A stretch of DNA of 64,000 nt from Candidatus Delongbacteria bacterium (GCA_020634015.1 JACKCN010000007.1:62001-126000); one strand, 5' to 3'; shown: positions 51,197-61,102, counted from the stretch's first letter. Translations and numbers: made by a program. Notes: generated from the sequence alone by a model not told the origin.

Positions 51197-52027
51197 TCAC
51201 CAATCCTTCTCCACTCGGCGCCCGTTGGAGGGCAGGTTTTCCAGTTGACGGGCCAGTGCCGCTTTCTCCTGCTGGCTGATGGCCTGCAGGATCTGCTCCA
51301 GCTGCTCGGGGGAAATCGGCATGGCCTGGGCCGCGGCCGTTGAATCGCCGAGCTGGTCTGCCTGATCCTGTGGCTCGCCCTGCTGAGCCTGTTGCCCTTC
51401 CTGTTCGGCGCCCGGCTCCTGCGAGGGGTCCGGGGCCTGGGGCTGGTCCTGACCATTTCCCTGACCGGACTGCGAGTCCTGATCCTGCGGCTGCTGCCCC
51501 TTGTCGCCCTTGTCTGATTGCTGGTCCTGGCCGGACTCCTGGTCCTGCGGGTCCTGGCCATCCTGGGAATCCTGGCCATTCTCCTGTTGCTGCTGCTGTT
51601 GCTGTTCCAGCATCTGCTGGGCCAGTTCCAGATTCCAGCGCGCCTCATCCAGGCTTGAGTCATTTTTCAGGGCCTGGACATAGGCTTCCACGGCTCCTGC
51701 CGGGTCCTGCTGCTCCAGACGGGTATTGCCCAGATTGTACCAGCCCTTGCCCGCCCAGGCGGGGTCGCCACTCTGGGCAACCCGGGCGAAGCGGGAGGCC
51801 GCGGCGTCCAGATCGCCCTGGCGATAGGCGCTGGCGCCCAGGTCAAAATGAGCCTCGAGGTTCTCGGGGTCCTTGGCCAGAGCCTCGCCAAAATAGCCGC
51901 TGCTGGCGGGAAAATCCCCATTGCGGTAGGCCTCTTCTCCCTGGCGCAACTCGCTGCGTCCACTGGCCGTGGATCCCGCAGCCAGAATCAGGCAGCAGGC
52001 AAGAATCGAGATGAATTGTTGATTCAT
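51197..52027 (-). CDS. batC: BatC-like TPR protein with Gln-rich tail
   Basis: This 276-residue exported protein has a signal peptide (ISILACCLILAAGSTASG), three TPR repeats at about 28-140 (LRQGEEAYRNGDFPASSGYF, LEAHFDLGASAYRQGDLDAA, WYNLGNTRLEQQDPAGAVEA) and a striking low-complexity Gln/Asp/Gly/Glu region (about 145-225). A short helical end (ISPEQLEQILQAISQQEKAA) follows. It overlaps batB by ATGA. The TPRs suggest protein contacts within the bat complex. Confidence 0.83.
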   Translation of the reverse strand: MNQQFISILACCLILAAGSTASGRSELRQGEEAYRNGDFPASSGYFGEALAKDPENLEAHFDLGASAYRQGDLDAAASRFARVAQSGDPAWAGKGWYNLGNTRLEQQDPAGAVEAYVQALKNDSSLDEARWNLELAQQMLEQQQQQQQENGQDSQDGQDPQDQESGQDQQSDKGDKGQQPQDQDSQSGQGNGQDQPQAPDPSQEPGAEQEGQQAQQGEPQDQADQLGDSTAAAQAMPISPEQLEQILQAISQQEKAALARQLENLPSNGRRVEKDW

Positions 52028-53061
52028 TGATCGATCTCCATGCCAATCAATGACTTTGATTTTCCTGTCGAAGCAGGCAGAAGCAGGGCCAATGCCTGCA
52101 GCAGCAGACCGGCCGCCAGGAACCACTGGTAGCGATGCTGCCATCCCGAGTAGAGCTGACTGCCCAGGGCCTTCTTGTCCATCTGGTCGATCTCATCGCG
52201 GATCCGGATCAATTCGTCACCCCCCGCGCTGCTGCGGAAGTAACTGCCCTGCCCCAGGTCGACCAGATGCACCAGCACCTCCTCGTTGAGGCGCGAGAGC
52301 ACGATGTTGCCCTGGCGATCGGTCTTGAGCGAGCCCGGCCGGTCCGGGTCGGGCACCGGGCTGCCTTCCAGCGAGGCCATGCCCACCGCGAAGATCCGCA
52401 CGCCCGCCTCGACGGCCTTCTTCGCCGCCTCTTCCCACTGGCCCTCGAAATCCTCGCCGTCGGAGAGCACCACCAGCACCCGGTGCTGACCCTGGTCCTC
52501 CTCCTCGCGATTGAACAGTTCCAGCGCCGTGTTGATCGGGGCCGCCAGATCGGTGCCCGGCCGAGGAATCAACCCCGGCTTGAGCAGGTCCACCAGAATG
52601 CCCACCATGTTGTAGTCGGAGGTCAGCGGGTTCTGCAGGAAGGCCGCACCCGAGAAGGGCACCAGCGCCACCCGGTCGCCATGCAGCGATTCCAGCAGCT
52701 GGCGGATGCTGTGGCGCGTGCGGGCCATCCGGTCGGGGGCCAGGTCGCGGGCCGCCATCGACTGGCTGACGTCCACGGCCAGCACCACGTCCACGCCCTT
52801 GCGCTCGACTTCCACCTTGCGCGTGCCCAGCTGCGGACCGGCCAGCGCCACCACCATCATCCCCAAGCCCAGCAGCGACAACAGGCCCTTCAGCCGCAGG
52901 CGACCCGCGGACCAACCGGGCAGCAGGCCCGAAAGCACGTTCCAGCGGCCGGCGGCGGCCAGCAGGCGCCGGGTACGCGAGGCCTGGCGCCAGACCAGGA
53001 TCGCCAGCAGAGGCAGGGCCCAGAGCAGATTCAGCCAGACGGGAAACTCGAAGCGGATCAT
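52024..53061 (-). CDS. batB: BatB-like von Willebrand A protein
   Basis: This 345-residue membrane protein has two N-terminal transmembrane segments (LLWALPLLAILVW; GLLSLLGLGMMVVALAG), a VWA domain with intact MIDAS DVSQS (97-101), a conserved Thr in PRPGTDLAAPI and SDGEDFEG, and a C-terminal transmembrane helix. VWA MIDAS domains bind a divalent metal and ligand. Its start overlaps the batA stop (ATGA). Confidence 0.88.
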   Translation of the reverse strand: MIRFEFPVWLNLLWALPLLAILVWRQASRTRRLLAAAGRWNVLSGLLPGWSAGRLRLKGLLSLLGLGMMVVALAGPQLGTRKVEVERKGVDVVLAVDVSQSMAARDLAPDRMARTRHSIRQLLESLHGDRVALVPFSGAAFLQNPLTSDYNMVGILVDLLKPGLIPRPGTDLAAPINTALELFNREEEDQGQHRVLVVLSDGEDFEGQWEEAAKKAVEAGVRIFAVGMASLEGSPVPDPDRPGSLKTDRQGNIVLSRLNEEVLVHLVDLGQGSYFRSSAGGDELIRIRDEIDQMDKKALGSQLYSGWQHRYQWFLAAGLLLQALALLLPASTGKSKSLIGMEIDQ

Positions 53062-54041
53062 GCGGGCACCCTCCGGAACACGACGGAGAGTCCGAGCGCC
53101 AGCACGAAAAGGCCGAGGGCGGGCAGCAGGAACAGGCGGTACTTCTCGTCCAGCACCCGGTACTCGGTCACCGAAATGGTGGTGCGTTCGAGCCGGTCGA
53201 TCTCCTCGTAGATCTGCACCAGCTGCTCCTTGTCATGGGCCCGGAAATAGCGTCCGCCCGTGCTGGTGGCGATCTCGCGCAGCAGGTCCTCGTCGATGTT
53301 GACTTCGATCTCGCGCAGCATGATGCCGCCGAAGGGCGACTGCACCGGGAAGGGAGCCATGCCCTCGGTACCCACGCCAATGGTGTAGATCTTGACGCCC
53401 AGGCTCTGGGCCAGGTCACGCGCGGTCAGCGGATCCAGACCGCGGTTGTTCTCGCCGTCGGTCAGCAGAATCATCACACGGCTGTGGGCCTGGCTGTCCT
53501 TGAGTCGGTTGAGCCCGGTGGCGATGGCCAGTCCGATGGCCGTGCCGTCCTCCACCATGCCCACGTGCAGGCCTTCCAGCAGGCCGTCCAGCACCGGGTG
53601 GTCCAGAGTCAGCGGACACTGGGTGATGGCTTCGCCGCCGAAGACCACCAGGCCCAGACGGTCTTCCTCACGGCGGGCGACGAACTCGCGCGCCACCTCG
53701 ATGGCCGCTCCCAAGCGGTCGGGCTTGAGATCGCGGGCCTGCATCGAGCCGCTGATGTCCAGGCAGAGCAGCATGTCCACCGTGTCACGTTCGGTCTCGC
53801 GCGTGTCGGTGGCACTCTGGGGCCGGGCCAGAGCCAGAATCGCCAGGGTGATCGCCAGAGCACGCAGGGTGGGTTCGGCCCAGACCTTGAGCCAGTTGCC
53901 GCGTCCCTGCAGGCGGGCCCAGTCAGCGGCCCGGCTGTACTGCAGCACGGGTTCGCGCCGGCGGCGACGCAGCAGGTGCCAGAGCGCCAGCAGCCCGAAG
54001 GGCAGGAAGGCCAGCAGCCATAGCGGGGAGGCGAAACTCAT
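53058..54041 (-). CDS. batA: BatA-like von Willebrand A protein
   Basis: This 327-residue paralogue of BatB has an N-terminal hydrophobic pair (LWLLAFLPFGLLALWHLL; LRALAITLAILALA), the VWA domain with MIDAS DISGS (95-99), EDGTAIGLAIATGLNRL and LLTDGENNRG, and a C-terminal transmembrane helix. The start overlaps the previous gene by ATGA. Together BatA and BatB are the core of bat operons. Confidence 0.9.
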   Translation of the reverse strand: MSFASPLWLLAFLPFGLLALWHLLRRRRREPVLQYSRAADWARLQGRGNWLKVWAEPTLRALAITLAILALARPQSATDTRETERDTVDMLLCLDISGSMQARDLKPDRLGAAIEVAREFVARREEDRLGLVVFGGEAITQCPLTLDHPVLDGLLEGLHVGMVEDGTAIGLAIATGLNRLKDSQAHSRVMILLTDGENNRGLDPLTARDLAQSLGVKIYTIGVGTEGMAPFPVQSPFGGIMLREIEVNIDEDLLREIATSTGGRYFRAHDKEQLVQIYEEIDRLERTTISVTEYRVLDEKYRLFLLPALGLFVLALGLSVVFRRVPA

Positions 54042-55015
54042 CGGCCCTCCTCCTCGGGGCCCGGAGCCACCTGCACGAGCTGCGGACGGATCAGCTGGGC
54101 CCGGGCGTCGCTGGCCCAGGCCGCGGCATCGTCCAGGGCCTGGCGGTTGCGCTCGTCGCTGGGCCACTGGCGCGCGTACTTCACCATGTCGCTTTCAAGC
54201 AGCAGGCCCATCAGGGTCTGGAACAGCGGGCCTTCGAGCGGACCATCGGCCAGGGCGTCGCGCACCTCGTCGTGAGTCATTTCCCTGAAGGGTCGGCCCG
54301 TGCTGTCTTCCAGCAGGCCGCGCAGGGCCAGACTCAGGTCGGCGTAGTACTCGATCGTTTCCCCGCGGCTCCAGCGTTGCTCACGACGCAGCGCATCCAG
54401 TCGCTCGAGCCAGCGCTTCCAGGGATCCACGGGCGGTGCGGGCGCTTCCACGCGGGGCTGATCCTGTGGGCGACGTTTCAGCCAGCGCCAGCCCAGCAAT
54501 CCCAGCAGCCCCACCAGCAGCGCGCCCAGCAGCCAGGGCAGGATTTCGCGCCAGCTCAGCGGCACGGGAGCCGGATCGAGGATGTCGCGGGGGGCCAGGC
54601 TGTCGCCGCGGGAGAGGGCCACGTTCAACACAGAGAGCACGCTGACCCGCAGCGAGTCGGAGGGCAGCAGGAATTCGCCGTCGCCTGGATCCACGCCCAC
54701 TTCGAAAGGAGCGATGGTCTGCTCCCCCGCCTTGAAGATCGCGGCCCGCCAGCTCTTGCGGTACTCGCCCGGTCCGAGGGTATCCGCGGGAAGTTCCTCG
54801 AGCAGGTGCAGCGGTTTCAGGCTCTCGGCTTCGGGCGTGATCCAGCGCAGGCTCACCCCCTCGCCTACCCTGGCGTGCAGACTGAGCACGAAGGGATCGC
54901 CCACGTGCAGGGTGTCGGGCAGCGGGTCCACGGAGAGCTCGGCCAGGCTCGTGGCCCGGGCGGGCAGCAGGCCCAGCAGCAGATACAGGCACCACAACCA
55001 GGAACGAGGTCTCAT
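54038..55015 (-). CDS. BatD-like/DUF4381-type membrane protein of the bat operon
   Basis: This 325-residue protein has a signal peptide (WLWCLYLLLGLLPARA), a periplasmic beta domain (about 25-150), one transmembrane helix (LPWLLGALLVGLLGLLGW, about 160-180) and a cytoplasmic helical domain (YYADLSLALRGLLEDSTGRP ... FREMTHDEV). Genes of this kind sit between the DUF58 and first VWA gene in bat operons. ATGA overlaps bind it to both neighbours. Confidence 0.78.
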   Translation of the reverse strand: MRPRSWLWCLYLLLGLLPARATSLAELSVDPLPDTLHVGDPFVLSLHARVGEGVSLRWITPEAESLKPLHLLEELPADTLGPGEYRKSWRAAIFKAGEQTIAPFEVGVDPGDGEFLLPSDSLRVSVLSVLNVALSRGDSLAPRDILDPAPVPLSWREILPWLLGALLVGLLGLLGWRWLKRRPQDQPRVEAPAPPVDPWKRWLERLDALRREQRWSRGETIEYYADLSLALRGLLEDSTGRPFREMTHDEVRDALADGPLEGPLFQTLMGLLLESDMVKYARQWPSDERNRQALDDAAAWASDARAQLIRPQLVQVAPGPEEEGR

Positions 55016-55884
55016 CGGCGGCGACTCCTCATCCGGAAGAAACGGCTGACCGGCAGCACGTAGTCCTCGTCGGTGCGGATGGGAATGTGATCCACGCGCG
55101 CCTGGGTGAACAACCGTTCCAGCGCGGACCGGCGCTCGGTTTCGTTCTGTTGGAAGGCCGCGCGGGCACGCGGGCTGGAACAGTCCAGCCAGTGGCGCTC
55201 GCCGCTTTCGGGGTCCTCGACCTGCAGCAGACCCACGGGCGGCAGCATTTCCTCGAAGGGATCGCGCACCGAGACCGCGATCAGGTCGTGGCGCCGGCTG
55301 AGAACCTTGAGGCTGCTTTCGAAGCCCGTATCGAGGAAGTCGGAGACCAGAAAGACGATCGCCTTCTTGCCCAGCACGCGCCCCAGGTGCTCCAGCGCCC
55401 CATCGATGCGGGTGCCCGTGCCCGTGGGTTGATAATAGAGCAGATCACGGATCACGCGCAGGGCGTGGCGGCTGCCCTTGGCCGGTGGCACGAAGGTTTC
55501 CACCCGGTCGCTGAAGAGCAGCAAGCCCACCTTGTCCTGGTTGCGGATCGCGCTGAAGGCCAGCACGGCACCCAGTTCGGCCATCCAGTCACGCTTGAGC
55601 GCCTGGCTGCCGAAGCGTCCGCTGGCCGAGAGGTCCACCGCCAGGATCACCGTCAGCTCGCGCTCTTCCTGGAAGACCTTGATGAAGGGATGGCCCATCC
55701 GGGCGCTCACGTTCCAGTCGATCGAGCGCACCTCGTCGCCGGCCATGTACTCGCGCACTTCGGCGAAGTCCATGCCCTGGCCCTTGAAGACGCTGTGATA
55801 CTCGCCGCCGAAGAGCGTCTGCACCACGTGGCGGGTACGGATCTCGATGCGGCGGATCTTGCGCAGCAGTTCCCGCGGGATCAT
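55012..55884 (-). CDS. DUF58 (VWA-like) protein
   Basis: This 290-residue cytoplasmic protein has the DUF58 signature GGEYHSVFKGQGMDFAEVRE, then YMAGDEVRSIDWN near residues 27-59 and a degenerate VWA fold (VILAVDLSASGRFG). DUF58 proteins pair with MoxR ATPases. It starts 3 bases after moxR and overlaps the next gene. Confidence 0.9.
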   Translation of the reverse strand: MIPRELLRKIRRIEIRTRHVVQTLFGGEYHSVFKGQGMDFAEVREYMAGDEVRSIDWNVSARMGHPFIKVFQEERELTVILAVDLSASGRFGSQALKRDWMAELGAVLAFSAIRNQDKVGLLLFSDRVETFVPPAKGSRHALRVIRDLLYYQPTGTGTRIDGALEHLGRVLGKKAIVFLVSDFLDTGFESSLKVLSRRHDLIAVSVRDPFEEMLPPVGLLQVEDPESGERHWLDCSSPRARAAFQQNETERRSALERLFTQARVDHIPIRTDEDYVLPVSRFFRMRSRRR

Positions 55885-55887
55885 GGC

Positions 55888-56877
<990 letters not shown>

Positions 56878-56969
56878 CCCTCGCACTCCTTCCTGATTGA
56901 TGAACATGCCGCTCGGCGCGGCCAGGCAATTCGGCTCGGGCCCGGACCGGTCCCGGGCGAGTCCGTTCA

Positions 56970-57001
56970 CAAGAAAATGCCGGTTCCAGCGAACCGGCAT
57001 T
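56970..57001 (-). terminator. Intrinsic terminator after the TPR lipoprotein gene
   Basis: A perfect 11-bp stem AATGCCGGTTC/GAACCGGCATT with a 4-base loop is followed on the minus strand by TTTTCTTG. It isolates the bat operon from the upstream gene. Confidence 0.82.
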
Positions 57002-57057
57002 CCGCCATTCATTCAAGCCGACACCCCGCACACGCAGCCCGGGGCCCCGGACCGTGA

Positions 57058-57480
57058 TCAATGTCCTTCGTGGGCCTTCTCGGGTGTCGCGCTCACGGGC
57101 GCGGGATCCGTGGAATCCGGAATGATGTCGATCTCACTCAGGTTCTGCCCCAGATGTTCCAGCTCCCACTGCGCGCTCTGCAGGAGTTCGCTGTTGGGGT
57201 ACTTCGCGATGAAATCGGTGTAGGCCGTGCGGGCCTGCTCCTTCTGGTCCAGCTCGTTGGCATAGAGATAGGCCACCATGAACTGGCACTTGGCCGCCTG
57301 GCTGCTGTCGGCGAATTCGCTGACGTACCGGCTGTACAGGCGCACGGCGTCGCTGAAGCGACTCTCGGCGTGGGCGGTCTGGGCTTGCTGGAAAACGTCG
57401 CTGGCGTTTTCCTTCTGGGCCGCGGGATTGCAGGCGACCATCAGGCCAAGGCACAGGGCCATCCAGACACTTCGTTTCAT
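57058..57480 (-). CDS. Small TPR lipoprotein
   Basis: This 140-residue lipoprotein has a signal peptide with lipobox MVAC (Cys 17). Two or three TPR-like helical repeats follow (AQTAHAESRFSDAVRLYSRY, CQFMVAYLYANELDQKEQAR, FIAKYPNSELLQSAQWELEH), resembling the repeats of BamD and CpoB. It could be an outer-membrane assembly or cell-envelope accessory, but it is much shorter than BamD. The ATG follows AGGAG. It diverges from the DNA methyltransferase. Confidence 0.8.
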   Translation of the reverse strand: MKRSVWMALCLGLMVACNPAAQKENASDVFQQAQTAHAESRFSDAVRLYSRYVSEFADSSQAAKCQFMVAYLYANELDQKEQARTAYTDFIAKYPNSELLQSAQWELEHLGQNLSEIDIIPDSTDPAPVSATPEKAHEGH

Positions 57481-57796
57481 TATTCCACTCCTGTTGCTGG
57501 TTGCATCACTGCCGCTGCGGCCGGCAAAGGTAAAAATCGGTGACCGTACCGCAAATCGGCTTGTTCAGCTTTGCGGCGCTGCTCGAGGCATTCTCGGGGC
57601 CGCGGGTGTTGCAGGCGTTGCCCGGGCGTGACTCGTCGAATTGCTAGGTTGAGCGGCGTTCGCGGCACGCGCTCCCGGGGACCGGGTCATTCCCTCTCCC
57701 CCGGACCGGACGAACCCGTGCCCGTCCCATCGGGTTCCGCAAGCCGGAAAGTGTTTTGCCCGCTCCGGGCAACCAGCAGGGAGATCAGCCAGCTCC
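57481..57796. other. Divergent intergenic region
   Basis: These 316 bases separate the TPR lipoprotein and methyltransferase genes. They are GC-rich with several short inverted repeats (e.g. TTGCCCGCTCCGGGCAA near 57753). I see no convincing promoter or RNA gene. Confidence 0.5.
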
Positions 57797-58606
57797 ATGT
57801 CCGATCCTCATCCCCCCGCCCAGCCACAGGTCGAGCTCGAGGACCGGATTCACATCGGAGACAACCGTGAGCTGCTGGCCCGGATGCCCGATGCCTGTGT
57901 GGACCTGGTACTCACCGATCCTCCCTACAAGGATTACCAGTCCAACCGGCCCCGGGCCCGTGAAAAGGTCAAGAAGATCGACGCCCAGTGCTTCGACATT
58001 CCCGAATTCCTGGCCTCGATGGAACGCGTGATGCGCGACGGCGCGCACTTCTACTGCTGGTGCGACCACCTGAGTTTCCCCGATCTGGTGCTGGCCCTGC
58101 GCGAGCGCAAGGACCTGGTTCCCCGTGGGTCGGCGCATCTGGTCTACAAGAACTGCCTGGTCTGGGTCAAGAACAATCACGGCTCGGGCGACCTGCGCTC
58201 CAACTGGGCCCCCCAGCACGAGTTCGTGCTCTTCGCCAGCAAGGGCCGGGCCCGCAGCCGCGAAGCCCCGCGCAGCCCCAATGTGTTCTACAACCGCGAC
58301 GACGAAGACCCATCGCGCATCCGCTTCGTCAAGCGGGTCAGCAACTACGCCTTCGAGCACGGCACCTCCAAGCCGGTGGAACTGCTCGAGCGGATGATCC
58401 TGATGAGCTCTCGCCCGGGCGAGCTGGTCTTCGATCCTTTCGCCGGCAGTTGTTCCACGGGCGAAGCCGCCTTGCGCACGGGTCGGCGCTACCTGCTGGC
58501 CGAACTGGACGAGGATCACGGCCGCCGGGGCAGCGAGCGGCTGGAACTGGTGCGCCAGGAACTGGCCCCACCCCACCCGGCGCCCGTGCAGCACACCACG
58601 GAATGA
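57797..58606 (+). CDS. Orphan site-specific DNA methyltransferase (N6-adenine or N4-cytosine, beta-type order)
   Basis: This 269-residue methyltransferase has catalytic motif IV DPPY at 41-44 and the SAM-binding motif I FDPFAGSCSTGEAAL at about 212-226. The catalytic motif therefore precedes the SAM motif, the beta-type order of CcrM-like enzymes. DPPY favours adenine N6. There is no restriction endonuclease gene nearby and no specificity subunit, so it is probably a regulatory or solitary enzyme. The recognition site cannot be predicted. A strong terminator follows the stop. Confidence 0.88.
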   Translation: MSDPHPPAQPQVELEDRIHIGDNRELLARMPDACVDLVLTDPPYKDYQSNRPRAREKVKKIDAQCFDIPEFLASMERVMRDGAHFYCWCDHLSFPDLVLALRERKDLVPRGSAHLVYKNCLVWVKNNHGSGDLRSNWAPQHEFVLFASKGRARSREAPRSPNVFYNRDDEDPSRIRFVKRVSNYAFEHGTSKPVELLERMILMSSRPGELVFDPFAGSCSTGEAALRTGRRYLLAELDEDHGRRGSERLELVRQELAPPHPAPVQHTTE

Positions 58607-58610
58607 GACA

Positions 58611-58639
58611 GGGCGGCTCCAATGAGCCGCCCCTTTTTG
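58611..58639 (+). terminator. Intrinsic terminator of the methyltransferase gene
   Basis: GGGCGGCTC-CAAT-GAGCCGCCC followed by CTTTTTGT, four bases after the stop codon. Canonical. Confidence 0.9.
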
Positions 58640-58660
58640 TGTGCCATCGGTGCTGGGGAG

Positions 58661-58716
58661 CGCGGATCAGCGGCGGCCGCAGGGCGTCCGCTGCATTGGC
58701 GCTCCGGAGGCCATCC
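58661..58716 (+). repeat. 56-bp direct repeat, copy 1
   Basis: It starts CGCGGATCAGCGGCGGCC and ends CGCTCCGGAGGCCATCC. It matches 58815-58870 at 54 of 56 positions. The copies flank the dnaK terminator. Confidence 0.8.
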
Positions 58717-58760
58717 CCTGGCAGCCAGCAAACGAATTCATCCCAAGAAGCCTGTACACA

Positions 58761-58793
58761 AAATGAACAGGGCGGCCCGAAAGGACCGCCCTG
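58761..58793 (-). terminator. Intrinsic terminator after dnaK
   Basis: On the minus strand CAGGGCGGTCC-TTTC-GGGCCGCCCTG is followed by TTCATTTTGTG. It lies about 85 bases after the dnaK stop, beyond one copy of the direct repeat. Confidence 0.75.
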
Positions 58794-58814
58794 CGAGTCA
58801 CCAAAGGCGTGGGG

Positions 58815-58870
58815 CGCGGATCAGCGGCGGCCGAAGGGCGTCCGCTGCATCGGCGCTCCGGAGGCCATCC
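58815..58870 (+). repeat. 56-bp direct repeat, copy 2
   Basis: The partner of 58661-58716, lying just after the dnaK stop. The segment between the copies holds the dnaK terminator, as if a terminator-bearing unit had been duplicated. Confidence 0.8.
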
Positions 58871-58877
58871 ACCTCCA

Positions 58878-60809
58878 TCAGCCCTTCTTTTTGTCGTCCA
58901 CCACTTCGAAGTCGGCGTCCACGGCGCCGTTGTCCGTGGAACCCGCCTCGCCTTGCTCGGCGCCTTGGGGGCCGCCTTCCGCACCGGAGCCGCCGGCCTG
59001 GTTCTGGGCATTCTCGTACATGCGCTTGCTCACATCGTTCCAGAGGGTCTCAAGGGCTTCGCTGGCCGACTTGATCTCTTCGGTGTCCTCGCCCTTGAGG
59101 GCGGTTTCGATGCGTGCCACGGCGGTCTCGAGGCCGGAACGATCCTCGGCCGTGATCTGCTCCTTCAGCTCCTCCAGCTGCTTCTTCGTCTGGAAGACCT
59201 TCTGGTCGGCCGTGTTGCGAATCTCGACCTGCTCCCGGCGCTTGGCGTCGGCCTCGGCATTGACCTCGGCCTCCTTGCGCATCTTCTCGATCTCGGCGTC
59301 GGAAAGGCCCGAGTTGGCCGTGATCTTGATCGACTGCTCCTTGTTGGTGGCCTTGTCCTTGGCCTTGACCGCGAGGATGCCGTTGGCGTCGATGTCGAAG
59401 GTCACCTCGATCTGGGGCACGCCGCGGGGAGCCGGGGGAATGCCATCCAGCTGGAAGCGCCCGATGGTCTTGTTGTCGCCCGCCATCGGCCGCTCGCCCT
59501 GCAGCACATGGATGTCCACCGTGGGCTGGCTGTCCGAGGCCGTCGAGAAGACCTGGCTCTTGCTGGTGGGAATGGTCGTGTTGCGCTCGATCAGCACGGT
59601 CATCACGCCGCCCATGGTCTCGATGCCCAGCGAAAGCGGTGTCACATCCAGCAGCACCATTTCCTTGTCGTTCATGTCGCCGGCCAGAATGCCCGCCTGG
59701 ATCGCGGCGCCCATGGCCACCACCTCGTCGGGATTCACGCCGCGGTGGGGCTCCTTCTGGAAGAAGGCCTTGACCGCCGCCTGCACGGCCGGCACTCGCG
59801 TGGAACCGCCCACCAGAATCACTTCGTCGATCTGGGACAGGCTCTTGCCCGAATCGGCCAGAGCCTTGCGGCAGGGCTCGATCGAACGCTTGATCAGGTC
59901 ATCCACCAGGTTCTCGAACTTGGCCCGGCTCATCTGCAGGTCCAGGTGCTTGGGGCCTTCGGCGGTGGCGGTGATGAAGGGCAGGTTGATGTGCGTCTCC
60001 ATCGCGCTGGAGAGCTCGATCTTGGCCTTCTCCGCGGCTTCCTTGAGGCGCTGGAGGGCCATCGGGTCCTTGCGCAGGTCCACACCCTCGGCCTTCTGGA
60101 ACTCGCTGGCCAGGTGATCGATCAGGCGCTGGTCGAAGTCGTCGCCGCCCAGGTGTGTATCACCATTGGTGGCCAGCACTTCAAAGGTGCCGTCGGCGAT
60201 TTCCAGGATCGACACGTCAAAGGTGCCGCCACCCAGGTCGTACACGGCCACGATTTCCTCGCCCTTCTTGTCCAGTCCGTAGGCCATCGCGGCCGCGGTG
60301 GGCTCATTGACGATGCGCTTGACGTCCAGACCGGCGATCTGGCCGGCTTCCTTGGTGGCCTGACGCTGGCTGTCGTTGAAGTAGGCCGGCACGGTGATCA
60401 CGGCCTCGGTGACCTTCTCGCCCAGATAGTCCTCGGCGGCCTGCTTCATCTTCTGCAGGATCATCGCGCTGATTTCGGGCGGCGCATAATCCTTGCCGTC
60501 AATCCGCACACGCGCCACACCGCCGTTTCCGGACACGACCTCGTAGGGCACTTCCTTGATTTCGTTGGCCACCTCGTTGAACTGGCGACCCATGAAGCGC
60601 TTGATCGAGAACAGGGTGTTGCGCGGATTGGTCACCGCCTGGCGCTTGGCCGGGCTGCCCACGATGCGTTCGCCGTCCTTCTTGAAGGCGACGATCGAGG
60701 GAGTCGTGCGACCGCCCTCGGCGTTGGCGATCACGGTGGGCTCGCCACCCTCGATCACGGCCACGCAGCTGTTGGTGGTGCCCAGGTCAATTCCGATGAT
60801 CTTTCCCAT
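58878..60809 (-). CDS. dnaK: Chaperone DnaK (Hsp70)
   Basis: This 643-residue Hsp70 has the ATPase signatures IGIDLGTTNSCVAV, VYDLGGGTFDVSI and VILVGGSTRVPAVQ, then the substrate-binding domain (LLDVTPLSLGIETMGG) and a C-terminal Gly/Gln/Glu-rich tail with FEVVDD. The ATG at 60809 follows AAGGAG. Neither grpE nor dnaJ is adjacent. A consensus sigma-54 promoter lies about 130 bases upstream. I see no CIRCE element. Confidence 0.98.
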   Translation of the reverse strand: MGKIIGIDLGTTNSCVAVIEGGEPTVIANAEGGRTTPSIVAFKKDGERIVGSPAKRQAVTNPRNTLFSIKRFMGRQFNEVANEIKEVPYEVVSGNGGVARVRIDGKDYAPPEISAMILQKMKQAAEDYLGEKVTEAVITVPAYFNDSQRQATKEAGQIAGLDVKRIVNEPTAAAMAYGLDKKGEEIVAVYDLGGGTFDVSILEIADGTFEVLATNGDTHLGGDDFDQRLIDHLASEFQKAEGVDLRKDPMALQRLKEAAEKAKIELSSAMETHINLPFITATAEGPKHLDLQMSRAKFENLVDDLIKRSIEPCRKALADSGKSLSQIDEVILVGGSTRVPAVQAAVKAFFQKEPHRGVNPDEVVAMGAAIQAGILAGDMNDKEMVLLDVTPLSLGIETMGGVMTVLIERNTTIPTSKSQVFSTASDSQPTVDIHVLQGERPMAGDNKTIGRFQLDGIPPAPRGVPQIEVTFDIDANGILAVKAKDKATNKEQSIKITANSGLSDAEIEKMRKEAEVNAEADAKRREQVEIRNTADQKVFQTKKQLEELKEQITAEDRSGLETAVARIETALKGEDTEEIKSASEALETLWNDVSKRMYENAQNQAGGSGAEGGPQGAEQGEAGSTDNGAVDADFEVVDDKKKG

Positions 60810-61102
60810 GGTTGGATCTCCTTCTATTTCTTGCTGATTCTTGTGCTCACGATGAACCGGGTGTCCGGCCCCGGGGGCGACGCCAGGAGTGTGGCCCGCC
60901 CCCCGCCCCGTTGCGCTTGCTCCGGGATGCCCTCAGGTTTGGCAAGGACCGTGCCAGAACGGGAATGCAAACCAATGCTTGTATTTGTTGAACTTGCAGC
61001 GGGCTTGTCAGGACCCGGCCCGGACGATGACACCACGCCTGACACCTGTGCGCCAGATTGGCAGTATTGTGCGATCGAGGCGCAATCAAGCGGCAGGTTC
61101 TG
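60810..61102. other. Upstream region of dnaK
   Basis: These 293 bases separate dnaK from the lytic transglycosylase gene. They hold the sigma-54 promoter and a roughly 120-base leader. No CIRCE or other heat-shock operator is recognisable. Confidence 0.6.
60941..60956 (-). promoter_or_regulatory. Sigma-54 (RpoN) promoter upstream of dnaK
   Basis: On the minus strand TGGCACGGTCCTTGCC matches the -24/-12 core TGGCACG-N4-TTGC exactly, with 10 bases between GG and GC. Only the weakly conserved last base differs (C instead of A/T). Transcription would start near 60930. The orientation and position are right for dnaK. Confidence 0.7.

Noticed and set aside
60810..60930. CIRCE or sigma-32-type heat-shock element before dnaK
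   Set aside because: No TTAGCACTC-N9-GAGTGCTAA inverted repeat and no clear heat-shock -35/-10 pair could be found.
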